Shown here piece after piece: positions 6,440 through 15,016 of a DNA stretch of 28,763 nt. Both the position numbers and the translations under genes were made by a program. Under the pieces are notes generated by a model, which worked only from the letters and a program-made list of their open reading frames with translations, was not told the DNA's origin and did not search any database. The DNA lies in NCBI GenBank assembly GCA_031551045.1, contig JAVBOD010000057.1, forward strand, positions 1 to 28,763, given 5' to 3'. The DNA is from JAVBOD01 sp031551045. GTDB lineage: Bacteria > Bacteroidota > Bacteroidia > Bacteroidales > UBA932. The stretch's first letter is position 1, and every line of letters begins with the position of its first letter.

Positions 6440-8221
6440 ATGATTACTGTAGAACAAATTATCAGCGCAAAGTTAACTGAAGCCGTACAGGCGCTATATG
6501 AGCAAACCGTGGCGGCGGCTGTCTTTGCTTTACAAGCCACCCGTACCGAGTTTGAAGGCGATATCACGGCTGTGACTTTCGCCTTGTCAAAAATAAGTAA
6601 AAAATCGCCAGAACAAACCGGCAGCGAAATCGGGAAATGGCTGGTGGAGCATTGCGCAGAAGTGTCGAAATACAACGTTATTAAAGGATTTTTAAATATT
6701 AAATTTTCTGCGGAATTCTGGCAGGCGCGTTTAAAAAATATCTCCGAAACAACGGACTACGGGTTTATGCCCGTATCGGGAAAGACCGTGATGGTGGAAT
6801 ATTCGTCGCCCAATACCAACAAACCCTTGCACTTGGGGCATGTCCGCAATAATTTGTTAGGTTATGCCGTGGCCACATTGTTGGAAGCAAACGGGCACAA
6901 AGTCATTAAAGTGAATTTGGTAAACGACCGCGGCATCCACATTTGCAAGTCGATGCTGGCCTGGCAGAAATTCGGGAACGGAGAAACGCCGCAATCGTCG
7001 GGCAAGAAAGGCGACCATTTGGTGGGTGACTATTATGTGTTGTTCGACAAAGAATACAAAAAACAACAAGCGGAACTGAAAGCGCAAGGAAAGAGCGACG
7101 AGGAAGCGGCTAAGCAATCACCCATCATGCTCGAAGCGCAGGAAATGCTGCGCCAATGGGAACAAGGCGACCAAGCAGTGGTCGATTTGTGGAAAACAAT
7201 GAACGGCTGGGTGTATAAAGGCTTCGATGTGACCTACAAAAATCTCGGAGTGTCGTTCGACAAAACTTACTACGAATCGCAAACCTATTTGTTAGGCAAA
7301 AAAATTGTGGAGGAAGGTTTGCGCAAAGGCATATTATTCCGGAAAGACGACGGCTCGATGTGGTGCGACCTCACGGCCGACGGCTTGGACCAGAAACTCC
7401 TGTTGCGTTCCGACGGCACCTCGGTGTATATGACACAGGACTTGGGAACCGCCCAACAGCGTTATGACGAATATCATTTCGACGAACATATTTATGTGGT
7501 GGGCAACGAACAGAATTACCATTTCCAAGTGCTCAAACTTATTTTGAAAAAACTCGGCTACGATTGGGCCGACGCCATTTACCACCTTTCCTACGGCATG
7601 GTGGAATTGCCCGAAGGGAAAATGAAATCGCGCGAAGGTACTGTGGTCGATGCCGACGATTTGATTGACGGCATGGTGCAAACCGCCCGTGAAACATCGT
7701 TGGAATTAGGCAAACTCGACGATATTCCGGAAGACGAACAACAACGCTTGTTCAACATGATTGGCTTGGGCGCCCTGAAATATTTCATCCTGAAAGTGGA
7801 CCCGAAGAAAACCATGCTTTTCGATCCCAAGGAGTCCATTGATTTTAATGGAAACACCGGGCCGTTCATTCAATACACGCATGCCCGCATCAAATCGGTG
7901 CTGCGCAAAGCCGCCGAGCAGGGTTTGCAGGGCTCGTTGCAAAATGCGGCTCTTAGCGAACGCGAAATTGCGTTGGTGAAAATAATAGATGCTTTCCCCG
8001 AAAAAATCCGTGAAGCGGGCGCCGCGCATTCTCCTGCATTGGTGGCCAACTACACGTATGAATTAGCGAAAGAATTCAACCAGTTCTATCATGATGTAAC
8101 CGTGCTCAAAGAACCCGACGAAGCGTTAAAACGGCAACGTTTACTGCTCTTACAGCAAGTTGCCCATGTGCTGAAAACTGCGATGGCAATTATCGGCATT
8201 GAGGTGCCGGAGAGGATGTAG
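6440..8221 (+). CDS. argS: Arginyl-tRNA synthetase
   Basis: ArgRS charges tRNA-Arg with arginine in the cytoplasm. The 593 residues show the class I signatures: the HIGH motif as HLGH at residues 131-134 in YSSPNTNKPLHLGHVRNN, and a KMSKS-type motif as KMKS at 394-397 followed by REGTVVDADDL. The N-terminal ArgRS-specific tRNA-binding domain occupies about 1-110, the catalytic core about 115-420 (with YVVGNEQNYHFQVL), and the helical anticodon-binding DALR-type domain about 465-593, ending in MAIIGIEVPERM. A clean promoter lies directly upstream, so it is probably monocistronic; the repeat-filled spacer downstream contains no gene. Confidence 0.97.
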   Translation: MITVEQIISAKLTEAVQALYEQTVAAAVFALQATRTEFEGDITAVTFALSKISKKSPEQTGSEIGKWLVEHCAEVSKYNVIKGFLNIKFSAEFWQARLKNISETTDYGFMPVSGKTVMVEYSSPNTNKPLHLGHVRNNLLGYAVATLLEANGHKVIKVNLVNDRGIHICKSMLAWQKFGNGETPQSSGKKGDHLVGDYYVLFDKEYKKQQAELKAQGKSDEEAAKQSPIMLEAQEMLRQWEQGDQAVVDLWKTMNGWVYKGFDVTYKNLGVSFDKTYYESQTYLLGKKIVEEGLRKGILFRKDDGSMWCDLTADGLDQKLLLRSDGTSVYMTQDLGTAQQRYDEYHFDEHIYVVGNEQNYHFQVLKLILKKLGYDWADAIYHLSYGMVELPEGKMKSREGTVVDADDLIDGMVQTARETSLELGKLDDIPEDEQQRLFNMIGLGALKYFILKVDPKKTMLFDPKESIDFNGNTGPFIQYTHARIKSVLRKAAEQGLQGSLQNAALSEREIALVKIIDAFPEKIREAGAAHSPALVANYTYELAKEFNQFYHDVTVLKEPDEALKRQRLLLLQQVAHVLKTAMAIIGIEVPERM

Positions 8222-8287
8222 AAAGCCTTTATCAAAAAAACAATTGTTTAAATTTCACTGGAGGCTGTTCAAAAAACAATTTTAAAC

Positions 8288-8454
8288 ACTAAGAGCACGA
8301 AGCCCGCCTGAACGAGTTCGTTCGGCCAAGTAGCACTAAGGTTCACAAAGAGGGAGGTATTGTCTTTCAAAATTTTGTGTTACTTTGTGAACCGCAGCTC
8401 TGAAAGGGCAAGCTCAGCGAAGCTAAAATCCTTTGAGTGCCTTAGTGGTAAATT
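8288..8454. repeat. Degenerate inverted 'CACTAAGG/CCTTAGTG' repeat with inserts
   Basis: The spacer 8222-8631 holds no gene. Its centre is an inverted repeat: CACTAAGAGCACGAAG and GCACTAAGGTTCACAAAG on the left, mirrored by ACTTTGTGAACC and CTTTGAGTGCCTTAGTGGT on the right. The left arm is interrupted by about 30 bp at 8303-8332 with the palindromic core GAACGAGTTCGTTC. The right arm is interrupted at about 8394-8430 by a segment with AGCTCTGAAAGGGCAAGCT. The remainder, 8455-8631, is AT-rich and should hold the efflux operon promoter, but I found no confident box. Confidence 0.65.
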
Positions 8455-8631
8455 GTTTAACTTTTTGGTTTTGCCTATTTTCAGCCCGGCTATAACAACC
8501 GCTATGGGCAAATTTAAACACTTATTCAGATAGCGTTCGGCGAAAATCGATTTCGCCTAACTCTTCCTATCAAAGGGTGCATTTCAAATTGGCATGCTTA
8601 TTGTTGTTTAAATCTCATTATAGTCTGAATA

Positions 8632-10035
8632 ATGAGGGCGGTGGTCAAAAAAATAACAACAATAATCGCTTGCTTTTTAGCAGGTTTATGTGCCGTTTCA
8701 TCTCACGCACAAAACAATCAACAAACATCCGGGAATTTGCCGGAACAATGGTTTTCCGACGAAAATTTTCAGCAAACATTGCCTATTGCCGACCAATGGT
8801 GGGCGCCATTCGGCGACCCGTTGCTCGACAGCCTGATAGCAAGCGCCGTAGCGGGAAATTACGATTTGCTCATCGCCGCTAACCGCATGGACGCTGCCAA
8901 AGCACGCATGCGCATACAGCAAGGTGCTTTTTATCCGCAAATAAGCGCCGATGTTTCCTATTCTCCGCAAAGTATTACGGTGCTGGGCGTGGATAATGTT
9001 TCTACACGAATGGGCCGTGTCGGATTGGATATGAGTTGGGAAGTAGATATCGTCGGAAGTGTTCGCCAGCGCGCGAAATCGCAAAAAGAACTGTTCATCG
9101 CTTCGCAGGAAGACTATAAGGGAATAATGGCCTCGTTGCGGGCACAGGTAGCATCGGCCTACGTAACATTGCGCATGTATCAGCAGCAATTGGGAGTTGC
9201 ACAGCGCAATTTGAGCGCGCAGGAAAGCACGGTGAAGCTTACCGAGGCGCGGTTTAAGTCGGGCTTGGTATCGGCGCTGGACGTGGCGCAGGCGAAAACT
9301 ATTTACAATAGCACCAAAGCATCGATTCCCGGTATTGAAGCAAACATTCTCTCGCAAATAAATATACTCGGCATATTGTTGGGCGACGTACCTTGGCGCT
9401 TACGGGAACGACTGCAAACGCTTCCCGAAAATTTCAAGTTGGAAAAACCATTACTAATTGCAGTAGGATTGCCGGCCGACCTCATTCGCCAACGCCCCGA
9501 TATCCGTAGCGCCGAGAGCCGGCTGAACGCACAAGCCTCTGCATTAGGCGCCACAAAAGCCGATTGGTATCCTAAACTTTATATCAACGGTTCGGTAGGT
9601 TATGTGTCGAAAAATTTCGAACAGTTGTTTCAACCCGATCATTTGAATTGGCAAATCGCACCATCGATGAAATGGACACTGTTTGCCGGACGCCAGTTAC
9701 AGGAAAATACCAAGTTGGCAAGAGAGCAGTTAGACCAGTCCATCAACCATTACAATCAAATTATCCTCTCCGCACTGCAGGAAACGGACGATGCGATGAA
9801 CGCCTACAACCAATCGCTGAAACAAATTGCCGCTACGGATGAAGCTTGCAAACAAGCGCAAATCACGGTCGATTTATCGCTCGATTTATATAAAAGAGGG
9901 CTGGTGAATTTTCAAAATGTGTTGGATGCCCAACGTTATTTATTGATTTACGAGAATGAAAAAGTAACGGCGGAAAGCGCGTCGTTACTTTATTTGATAA
10001 GTTTATACAGGGCTTTGGGAATAAATACGCAATAG
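8632..10035 (+). CDS. TolC/OprM-type efflux outer-membrane channel
   Basis: The 467-residue protein is the outer-membrane duct of a tripartite exporter (NodT/OprM branch of the TolC family). An N-terminal signal peptide ends near SSHA-QNN (residue 26-27). The mature protein starts with the family block EQWFSDENF...WWAPFGDPLLDSLIASAVAGNYDLLIAANRM and shows two repeated coiled-coil halves, including ARFKSGLVSALDVAQAKT and the marker LPADLIRQRPDIRSAESRL near 285-300, then YKRGLVNFQNVLDAQRYLL. A Cys at residue 21 is preceded by LAGL, a poor lipobox, so lipid anchoring is doubtful, unlike OprM. It is the first gene of an operon with the adaptor and pump. Confidence 0.93.
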   Translation: MRAVVKKITTIIACFLAGLCAVSSHAQNNQQTSGNLPEQWFSDENFQQTLPIADQWWAPFGDPLLDSLIASAVAGNYDLLIAANRMDAAKARMRIQQGAFYPQISADVSYSPQSITVLGVDNVSTRMGRVGLDMSWEVDIVGSVRQRAKSQKELFIASQEDYKGIMASLRAQVASAYVTLRMYQQQLGVAQRNLSAQESTVKLTEARFKSGLVSALDVAQAKTIYNSTKASIPGIEANILSQINILGILLGDVPWRLRERLQTLPENFKLEKPLLIAVGLPADLIRQRPDIRSAESRLNAQASALGATKADWYPKLYINGSVGYVSKNFEQLFQPDHLNWQIAPSMKWTLFAGRQLQENTKLAREQLDQSINHYNQIILSALQETDDAMNAYNQSLKQIAATDEACKQAQITVDLSLDLYKRGLVNFQNVLDAQRYLLIYENEKVTAESASLLYLISLYRALGINTQ

Positions 10036-10041
10036 CTTTTT

Positions 10042-10068
10042 GTCATTCTGAGCGAAGCGAAGAATGAC
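10042..10068 (+). repeat. 26-bp family repeat inside the efflux operon
   Basis: GTCATTCTGAGCGAAGCGAA followed by GAATGAC fills most of the gap between channel and adaptor genes. It can fold by itself because GTCATTC and GAATGAC are complementary. A strong GGAGGT follows at 10071-10076. The copy has not broken the operon by gene order, but could affect transcript stability. Confidence 0.75.
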
Positions 10069-10080
10069 AAGGAGGTACAA

Positions 10081-10167
10081 ATGAAAAACGAAACAAATCA
10101 TGATAAAAACGATATTGAAATCAGTCGCCGGAATTTTAATTCTATTACTATTTGCAGTCGCTTGTAA
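10081..10167 (+). CDS. Possible leader ORF overlapping the adaptor start
   Basis: A 28-codon ORF (MKNETNHDKNDIEISRRNF to ITICSRL) begins 5 bases after AGGAGGT, the best ribosome-binding site in the operon. It overlaps the first 68 bases of the adaptor gene in another frame. The adaptor's own ATG at 10100 has no Shine-Dalgarno sequence. The ORF could bring ribosomes to the adaptor start or be accidental. The peptide is not recognisable and the adaptor's lipoprotein signal lies clearly in the other frame. Confidence 0.25.
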   Translation: MKNETNHDKNDIEISRRNFNSITICSRL

Positions 10168-11215
10168 ACATGAAACGAAAGTAGCTCCGCCGCTCCTAAA
10201 GATAAGTGTGGCTTATCCTGAAAAACGCGACATTGTATATAAACTGGAATATCCGGGTTATCTGGAGTCGGAACAGACGGTAGATTTGGTAGCGCGTGTG
10301 CAGGGCACGTTGCAGGAGGTGCGTTTCAAAGCCGGCCAATCCGTCAAAGCGGGCGAGGTATTATTTGTCATTGAACCTTCGACATACGAAGACCATGTGA
10401 AAACGGCCGAGGCTAACCTCCGCACCGCCAAAGCCAACTTAGCCTTTGCCGTGGCAAACAACAAACGGATAAGAGAAGCTTCGCAAAGCAATGCCGTGAG
10501 CGAGATAGATGTGATTCAGGCACAAACCGAAGTGGATTTGAACCGTGCCGCCGTATCGGCTGCCGAGGCGCAACTGAATTCGTCCCGAACAGCGTTGAGT
10601 TATTGCTATGTCCGTGCGCCTTTCAGCGGACGTATTTCGCGCAACTTTATCGATCGGGGAAATTTGGTGGGCAATGGCGAAAAATTAGCCACAATGTATA
10701 AAGACCATCGCTTATATGTTTATTTCAATGTGGAAGACAGCCGTTATTTTGCCGATTTCATCAATCGGAAGGATACGGAGAAACAACGTTTTTCTTTCAA
10801 TAAAGTAGAATTACAATTTTCCGAAAAGTTAACAAAAACATATTCCGGAGAAATAGACTACCTCGCTCCCAATGTCGATTTATCGACCGGAACCATTAAC
10901 CTGCGAGCAATTATTGAAAACGATAACGGAGAATTGCGCAGTGGAATGTATGTGAAATTATTGTTGCCTTACAGGAAAGTGGCTGATGCGTTGTTAGTGC
11001 CCGAAGGCGCCATCGGTACCGACCAATCGGGGCGATTTGTGTATGTGCTCGACGACTCGTCACGTACGGCATACCGCCATGTGAAAGTCGGCGCATTGCA
11101 GGACGACAATATGCGCGAGATTACGGAAGGCTTGACGGAAAAAGAACAATACGTAACGAAAGGCCTTGTGCGGGTGCGTGACGGGCAAAAAGTGGAACCG
11201 GTAAAAGAACCATAA
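10100..11215 (+). CDS. RND efflux periplasmic adaptor lipoprotein
   Basis: This 371-residue membrane-fusion protein joins the inner-membrane pump to the outer-membrane channel. It starts with a lipoprotein signal (ILILLLFAVACKHE) with the lipobox Cys at about residue 22, so it is probably anchored to the periplasmic face of the inner membrane. Next come the lipoyl half-motif VDLVARVQGTLQEVRFKAGQ, a helical hairpin (about 90-155), the second lipoyl half SYCYVRAPFSGRISRNFIDRGNLVG, a beta-barrel and a membrane-proximal domain containing LLVPEGAIGTDQSGRFVYVL. This is the AcrA/MexA layout. The pump starts 2 bp after its stop codon, so the two are surely co-transcribed and probably translationally coupled. 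Confidence 0.94.
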   Translation: MIKTILKSVAGILILLLFAVACKHETKVAPPLLKISVAYPEKRDIVYKLEYPGYLESEQTVDLVARVQGTLQEVRFKAGQSVKAGEVLFVIEPSTYEDHVKTAEANLRTAKANLAFAVANNKRIREASQSNAVSEIDVIQAQTEVDLNRAAVSAAEAQLNSSRTALSYCYVRAPFSGRISRNFIDRGNLVGNGEKLATMYKDHRLYVYFNVEDSRYFADFINRKDTEKQRFSFNKVELQFSEKLTKTYSGEIDYLAPNVDLSTGTINLRAIIENDNGELRSGMYVKLLLPYRKVADALLVPEGAIGTDQSGRFVYVLDDSSRTAYRHVKVGALQDDNMREITEGLTEKEQYVTKGLVRVRDGQKVEPVKEP

Positions 11216-11217
11216 TC

Positions 11218-14200
11218 ATGTCGAAATTTTTCATCAACAGACCTATTTTTGCAACCGTACTGGCGATACTGATTATTGTTGCCGGCGGGGTAACATTCCG
11301 CTCGTTGCCGGTGTCGCTTTATCCGCAAATTACGCCGCCTACGGTGGGCGTCACGGCGTATTATCCCGGGGCCAATGCACAAACGATTACCGAAACGGTG
11401 GCCGCACCGATAGAGCAACAGGTGAACGGCGTGGAAGGCATGATATACATGTCGTCCACCTCGTCGAGCGCCGGTGTGTACCAACTTACCGTAACGTTTG
11501 CCGTAGGCACCGATATCGACATGGCGACCATATTGGTGCAAAACCGCGTGAGCCAGGCCATGAACAATTTGCCGGCGGATGTTACCCGTTTGGGCGTCAC
11601 CACTGCGAAAAAATCGACCAATATTGTATTACTGCTCAATCTCACATCGTCCGACAGCACGATGGATGCGTTGTACCTTTCGAACTATGCCAAAATAAAT
11701 TTAGTGGATGAATTAGGCCGTTTACCCGGCGTGGGCGACATTGGCGCATTCGGTGCCGACGAATACAGCATGCGGGCATGGCTCGACCCCGAAGCATTGC
11801 GCATACGCGGCCTCACGCCTATGGATGTGGCGAAAGCTTTGGGCGAACAGAACGTGCAAGTATCGGCCGGAAGAATCGGCGAAGAACCTTCGACCCGCGA
11901 ACAAGTGTATCAATATTCCCTCAACTTGAAAGGACAGTTGATGAGCGAAGAAGAATTCGGCAAAATTGTAATCCGTGCGCTGGACGGCGGGCGTTTCCTC
12001 TATTTGAAAGACATTGCGAAAATCGAATTGGGAAGTAAAACTTACACCAGTATTGCCAAGCGAAACGGAAAACCTTCGGCTACCATTGCTATCTATCAAT
12101 TGCCCGATGCCAATTCGCTGGAAGTTTCCACCGTTGTGCAGAAAAAAATGGAAGAACTCAAAACAACGTTCCCGAAAGGTGTTAAATATGAAATCACGCT
12201 GGACACGACCCGTTTTATTAAAGCTTCCGTCAAGGAAGTATATATAACACTGATTTTCGCAGTTGTGCTGGTATTGATTGTGATCATCCTGTTCCTGCAA
12301 AATTTCCGCGCCACCCTTATTCCGGCCATTACCATTCCGGTGTCGCTCATCGGCACCTTTGCCGTGATGAGCATGCTGGGATTTTCTATCAATATGCTCA
12401 CGCTGTTCGGCTTGATTCTGGCTATTGGAATTGTGGTGGACGATGCGATTGTGGTCGTCGAAAACACCTCGCGGCACTTGGAAGAAGGCGTTGCAAACGC
12501 CAAAGAAGCCACTATGGCGGCCATGCGCGAAATCACGGGGCCTGTAGTAGGTACCGTATTGGTATTGTTGGCGGTATTTATTCCTACAGCATTTATCGGC
12601 GGTATTACCGGTGAATTGTACAAGCAATTCGCCCTTACTATTGCTGCCGCTACGGTGTTCAGCGGCATCAATGCCTTAACGCTGAGTCCGGCGCTGTGCG
12701 CGCTTTTGCTGAAACCGCCGAAAGAAAATAAATTTTTTATTTATCGCTATTTCAACAAATATTTCGAAAAATTGCAAAATAGCTATACCCGCGCGGTCGG
12801 TGTTTTATTACGCAAATCAATAATCACTTTCGGCATATTCATAATATTGGCCGGCGTGGCTGTCACCGGATTTATAAAATGGCCTACGACTTTCATTCCG
12901 GCCGAAGACCAAGGTTATTTTATAGTGTCCGTTCAGTTGGCCGACGGATCTTCGTTGCATCAGACACAAGGCGTGCTCGACGAAGTGTCGCACATTTTGG
13001 CAGGCATGCCCGGCGTGAAAAGTTATACCGCCATTGGCGGATTTTCTTTGATAGAACGCGCCAACATTTCGAACAACGGAACCATTTTCGTTATATTGGA
13101 TGACTGGGATGCGCGTAAAACAAAAGCGCTCGGCATTTCGGCCATCGTACAGCAATTCAATGCCGCTGTTTCACACATCGAAGAAGCGCAGATATTCGGA
13201 TTCCTCACGCCGCCTATTGCCGGCTTGGGCACTTCCGGCGGATTCGAAATGATGGTGCAAGACCGTGGAAATTTAGGCGCTGCCGAATTGGCTAAAATAA
13301 GCAACGAATTAGCCCTTACCGCCAATCAGCAAAAAGAATTATCGGGTGTGCGTGGAACATTCCGCGCCAATGTGCCGCAGCTTTTCCTGCGCATCGACCG
13401 CGAGAAAGTAGCGCTGCAAAAACTCTCCTTGGCCGATGTGTTCAGTACCTTGTCCATCTATATGGGTTCGGCCTATATCAATGACTTTGTGCTTTTCGGA
13501 CAGGTGTACCAGGTAAAACTGCAAGCGGGAACGGCCAACCGCGCGGTGGAAGACGACATTCTGAAACTCAGCGTGCGTAATGCCGAGGGAAGTATGGTGC
13601 CGTTCTCCAGCTTTGTTATTATCGACCGTCAATTAGGCGCCGAAGTATTGACGCGCTACAATATGTATCCTGCCGCGTTGATATCGGGCAATGCCGCCGC
13701 CGGATATAGCTCCGGACAGGCCAACGCAGCCATGGAACGCATTGCCGAAGAAATGCTCGGAAACTCTTTCAGCTATGAATGGACATCTATGACCTATCAG
13801 GAAAAGCAAGCGGGTTCCAGCATATTACTGATTTTCTCCTTGGCGTTGTTATTGGTATTACTCGTACTTTCGGCGCAATACGAAAGTTTCTCCAGTCCGC
13901 TCGCCGTTATCATGGGTGTGCCGATAGCCTTATTAGGAGTGGTGCTCGGCTGTATGGCATTAGGTCTTCCTATTAGCATTTACACACAAATCGGCGTCAT
14001 TCTGCTCATCGGCCTAGCATCGAAAAATGCTATTTTGATTGTGGAATTTGCCCGCGATTTCCGGAAGGAAGGGAAGCCGGTGCGCGAAGCGGCACAAGAA
14101 GCCGGGCACATCCGCTTCCGCCCCATATTGATGACCTCTTTTGCATTTATCTTGGGAACATTCCCCTTGGTCGTTGCTACCGGCGCCGGCGCTGCCAGCC

Positions 14201-14328
14201 GTGTTTCGCTGGGAATAGCCGTGTTTGCGGGCATGTTGGTATTTACCTGTTTGGGAACTATTTTCATTCCGAGTTTCTACCAATTGTGGCAAAACATTCA
14301 GGAGAAAATAGGGAAGAAAAAAGATTGA
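11218..14328 (+). CDS. RND multidrug efflux pump (AcrB/HAE1 family)
   Basis: The 1036-residue inner-membrane protein is a proton-driven RND transporter of the hydrophobe/amphiphile (HAE1) class. It has the expected two halves, each with one helix, a large periplasmic loop and five more helices. The start MSKFFINRPIFATVLAILI is family-typical. The proton-relay residues are present: D408-D409 in GIVVDDAIVVVEN and K936 in GLASKNAILIVEFARD. The porter/docking region contains the usual PGANAQTITETVAAPIEQQV. Together with the two upstream genes it forms a complete exporter. No adjacent TetR- or MarR-type regulator is seen, so regulation is unknown. Likely substrates are drugs, dyes or detergents, by family only. 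Confidence 0.96.
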   Translation: MSKFFINRPIFATVLAILIIVAGGVTFRSLPVSLYPQITPPTVGVTAYYPGANAQTITETVAAPIEQQVNGVEGMIYMSSTSSSAGVYQLTVTFAVGTDIDMATILVQNRVSQAMNNLPADVTRLGVTTAKKSTNIVLLLNLTSSDSTMDALYLSNYAKINLVDELGRLPGVGDIGAFGADEYSMRAWLDPEALRIRGLTPMDVAKALGEQNVQVSAGRIGEEPSTREQVYQYSLNLKGQLMSEEEFGKIVIRALDGGRFLYLKDIAKIELGSKTYTSIAKRNGKPSATIAIYQLPDANSLEVSTVVQKKMEELKTTFPKGVKYEITLDTTRFIKASVKEVYITLIFAVVLVLIVIILFLQNFRATLIPAITIPVSLIGTFAVMSMLGFSINMLTLFGLILAIGIVVDDAIVVVENTSRHLEEGVANAKEATMAAMREITGPVVGTVLVLLAVFIPTAFIGGITGELYKQFALTIAAATVFSGINALTLSPALCALLLKPPKENKFFIYRYFNKYFEKLQNSYTRAVGVLLRKSIITFGIFIILAGVAVTGFIKWPTTFIPAEDQGYFIVSVQLADGSSLHQTQGVLDEVSHILAGMPGVKSYTAIGGFSLIERANISNNGTIFVILDDWDARKTKALGISAIVQQFNAAVSHIEEAQIFGFLTPPIAGLGTSGGFEMMVQDRGNLGAAELAKISNELALTANQQKELSGVRGTFRANVPQLFLRIDREKVALQKLSLADVFSTLSIYMGSAYINDFVLFGQVYQVKLQAGTANRAVEDDILKLSVRNAEGSMVPFSSFVIIDRQLGAEVLTRYNMYPAALISGNAAAGYSSGQANAAMERIAEEMLGNSFSYEWTSMTYQEKQAGSSILLIFSLALLLVLLVLSAQYESFSSPLAVIMGVPIALLGVVLGCMALGLPISIYTQIGVILLIGLASKNAILIVEFARDFRKEGKPVREAAQEAGHIRFRPILMTSFAFILGTFPLVVATGAGAASRVSLGIAVFAGMLVFTCLGTIFIPSFYQLWQNIQEKIGKKKD

Positions 14329-14330
14329 TG

Positions 14331-14338
14331 TATCTTTG
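14331..14338 (+). promoter_or_regulatory. -7 box for the PAS protein gene
   Basis: TATCTTTG matches TAnnTTTG and begins two bases after the pump stop codon. It rules out a protein start at 14336 and fits a start at 14363. I see no clear -33 box about 20 bases upstream, where the pump's last codons lie. Confidence 0.55.
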
Positions 14339-14362
14339 CGGTCAACTTCAATCAAACGAAAC

Positions 14363-14698
14363 ATGACGAACATGGATTACTTCAAGGAATTAGATTGCGC
14401 CGTTACCGTGTGCGATACGCAGGGAAACGTCATCTACTGCAACGAAAAATCGAAAGCTACTTTTGCTAAATACGGCGATTTAATCGGGAAAAATTTGAAA
14501 GATTGCCACGGCCCTGCTTCGTGGGAAAAAATACAACGCCTGTTGCAAACCGGCGAAAGCAATTCCTATACCATCGAAAAGAACGGACAAAAGAAAATTA
14601 TTCATCAAACGCCGTGGCGAGAGGATGGCGAAATTAAAGGATTAGTGGAGTTTTCGATGGTTATTCCGTTCGAAATGCCGCATTACATTCGTGGATAA
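14363..14698 (+). CDS. Small stand-alone PAS-domain protein
   Basis: The protein is a single PAS domain of about 111 residues without any output domain. The order of elements fits PAS: CAVTVCDTQGNVIYCNEKSK (strands and loop), FAKYGDLIGKNLKDCHGPAS (helices), a helix EKIQRLLQTGE and strands YTIEKNGQKKIIHQTPW and IKGLVEFSMV. The LKDCHGPASWEKI segment recalls the NCHPPKS block of PAS domains in DUF438 proteins, where a His could bind a ligand or cofactor. An in-frame ATG at 14336 overlaps the -7 box, so I start at 14363; 14372 is also possible. It may sense a small molecule or redox state and act through a partner. Not part of the efflux operon if its own promoter is used. Confidence 0.8.
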   Translation: MTNMDYFKELDCAVTVCDTQGNVIYCNEKSKATFAKYGDLIGKNLKDCHGPASWEKIQRLLQTGESNSYTIEKNGQKKIIHQTPWREDGEIKGLVEFSMVIPFEMPHYIRG

Positions 14699-14733
14699 AA
14701 GGGAGCAAAGGTTAAATGAAAAGCACACCATTT

Positions 14734-14759
14734 GTCATTCTGAGCGAAGCGAAGAAGCT
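14734..14759 (+). repeat. 26-bp family repeat, direct copy
   Basis: GTCATTCTGAGCGAAGCGAA plus GAAGCT. It lies 36 bases after the PAS stop codon. An opposite-strand copy at 14915-14940 makes a widely spaced inverted pair. The spacer 14699-15016 (318 bp) has no gene. Confidence 0.75.
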
Positions 14760-14834
14760 GTATTAGAATGATGAATAGCGCAAAGTGCATCATTGAGAGG
14801 ACAGTAAAACGACGACGCAATCTACTATTTGAAC

Positions 14835-14881
14835 CACAGAGGCATGGAGAACACAGCGATTTTCTCTGCGCCTTTGTAGTT
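14835..14881. repeat. Degenerate 'ACCACAGAGGC' hairpin repeat
   Basis: ACCACAGAGGCATGGAGAAC is mirrored by TTCTCTGCGCCTTTGTAGTT, a decayed inverted repeat of the same family as the perfect hairpin at 17496-17553. A degraded TATCTGACATCCGATATCTG module follows at 14881-14900. Confidence 0.6.
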
Positions 14882-14914
14882 ATCTGACATCCGATATCTG
14901 TCTTCTACAATAAC

Positions 14915-14940
14915 AAATTCTTCGCTTCGCTCAGAATGAC
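14915..14940 (-). repeat. 26-bp family repeat, reverse copy
   Basis: AAATTCTTCGCTTCGCTCAG followed by AATGAC, the reverse complement of the copy at 14734-14759 with changes at one end. It ends 24 bases before the ffh -33 box. Confidence 0.75.
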
Positions 14941-14964
14941 AAAACCCTTGTACCTTTTCTCCCC

Positions 14965-14995
14965 TTGTATCGTTGCCCCTTTTTTCGTACCTTTG
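14965..14995 (+). promoter_or_regulatory. ffh promoter
   Basis: TTG at 14965-14967 and TACCTTTG at 14988-14995 with a 20-bp spacer match the Bacteroidota promoter closely. The ATG at 15017 follows 21 bases after the -7 box, giving a short leader without a Shine-Dalgarno sequence. Confidence 0.75.
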
Positions 14996-15016
14996 TAGTT
15001 TATATTTTACAGATTT

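Noticed and set aside
8692..8704. Lipobox in the TolC-type protein (LAGLC)
   Set aside because: Leu at -1 does not fit the lipobox; SHA-QNN is a good signal peptidase I site.
11722..12627. 301-codon minus-strand open frame
   Set aside because: It lies antisense within the RND pump gene, and its His/Gln/Asn-rich translation has no domain pattern. It is a shadow of the pump reading frame.
14336..14362. Upstream ATG for the PAS protein
   Set aside because: It lies on the -7 promoter box, upstream of any likely transcription start, and its nine residues (MRSTSIKRN) add nothing to the PAS domain.
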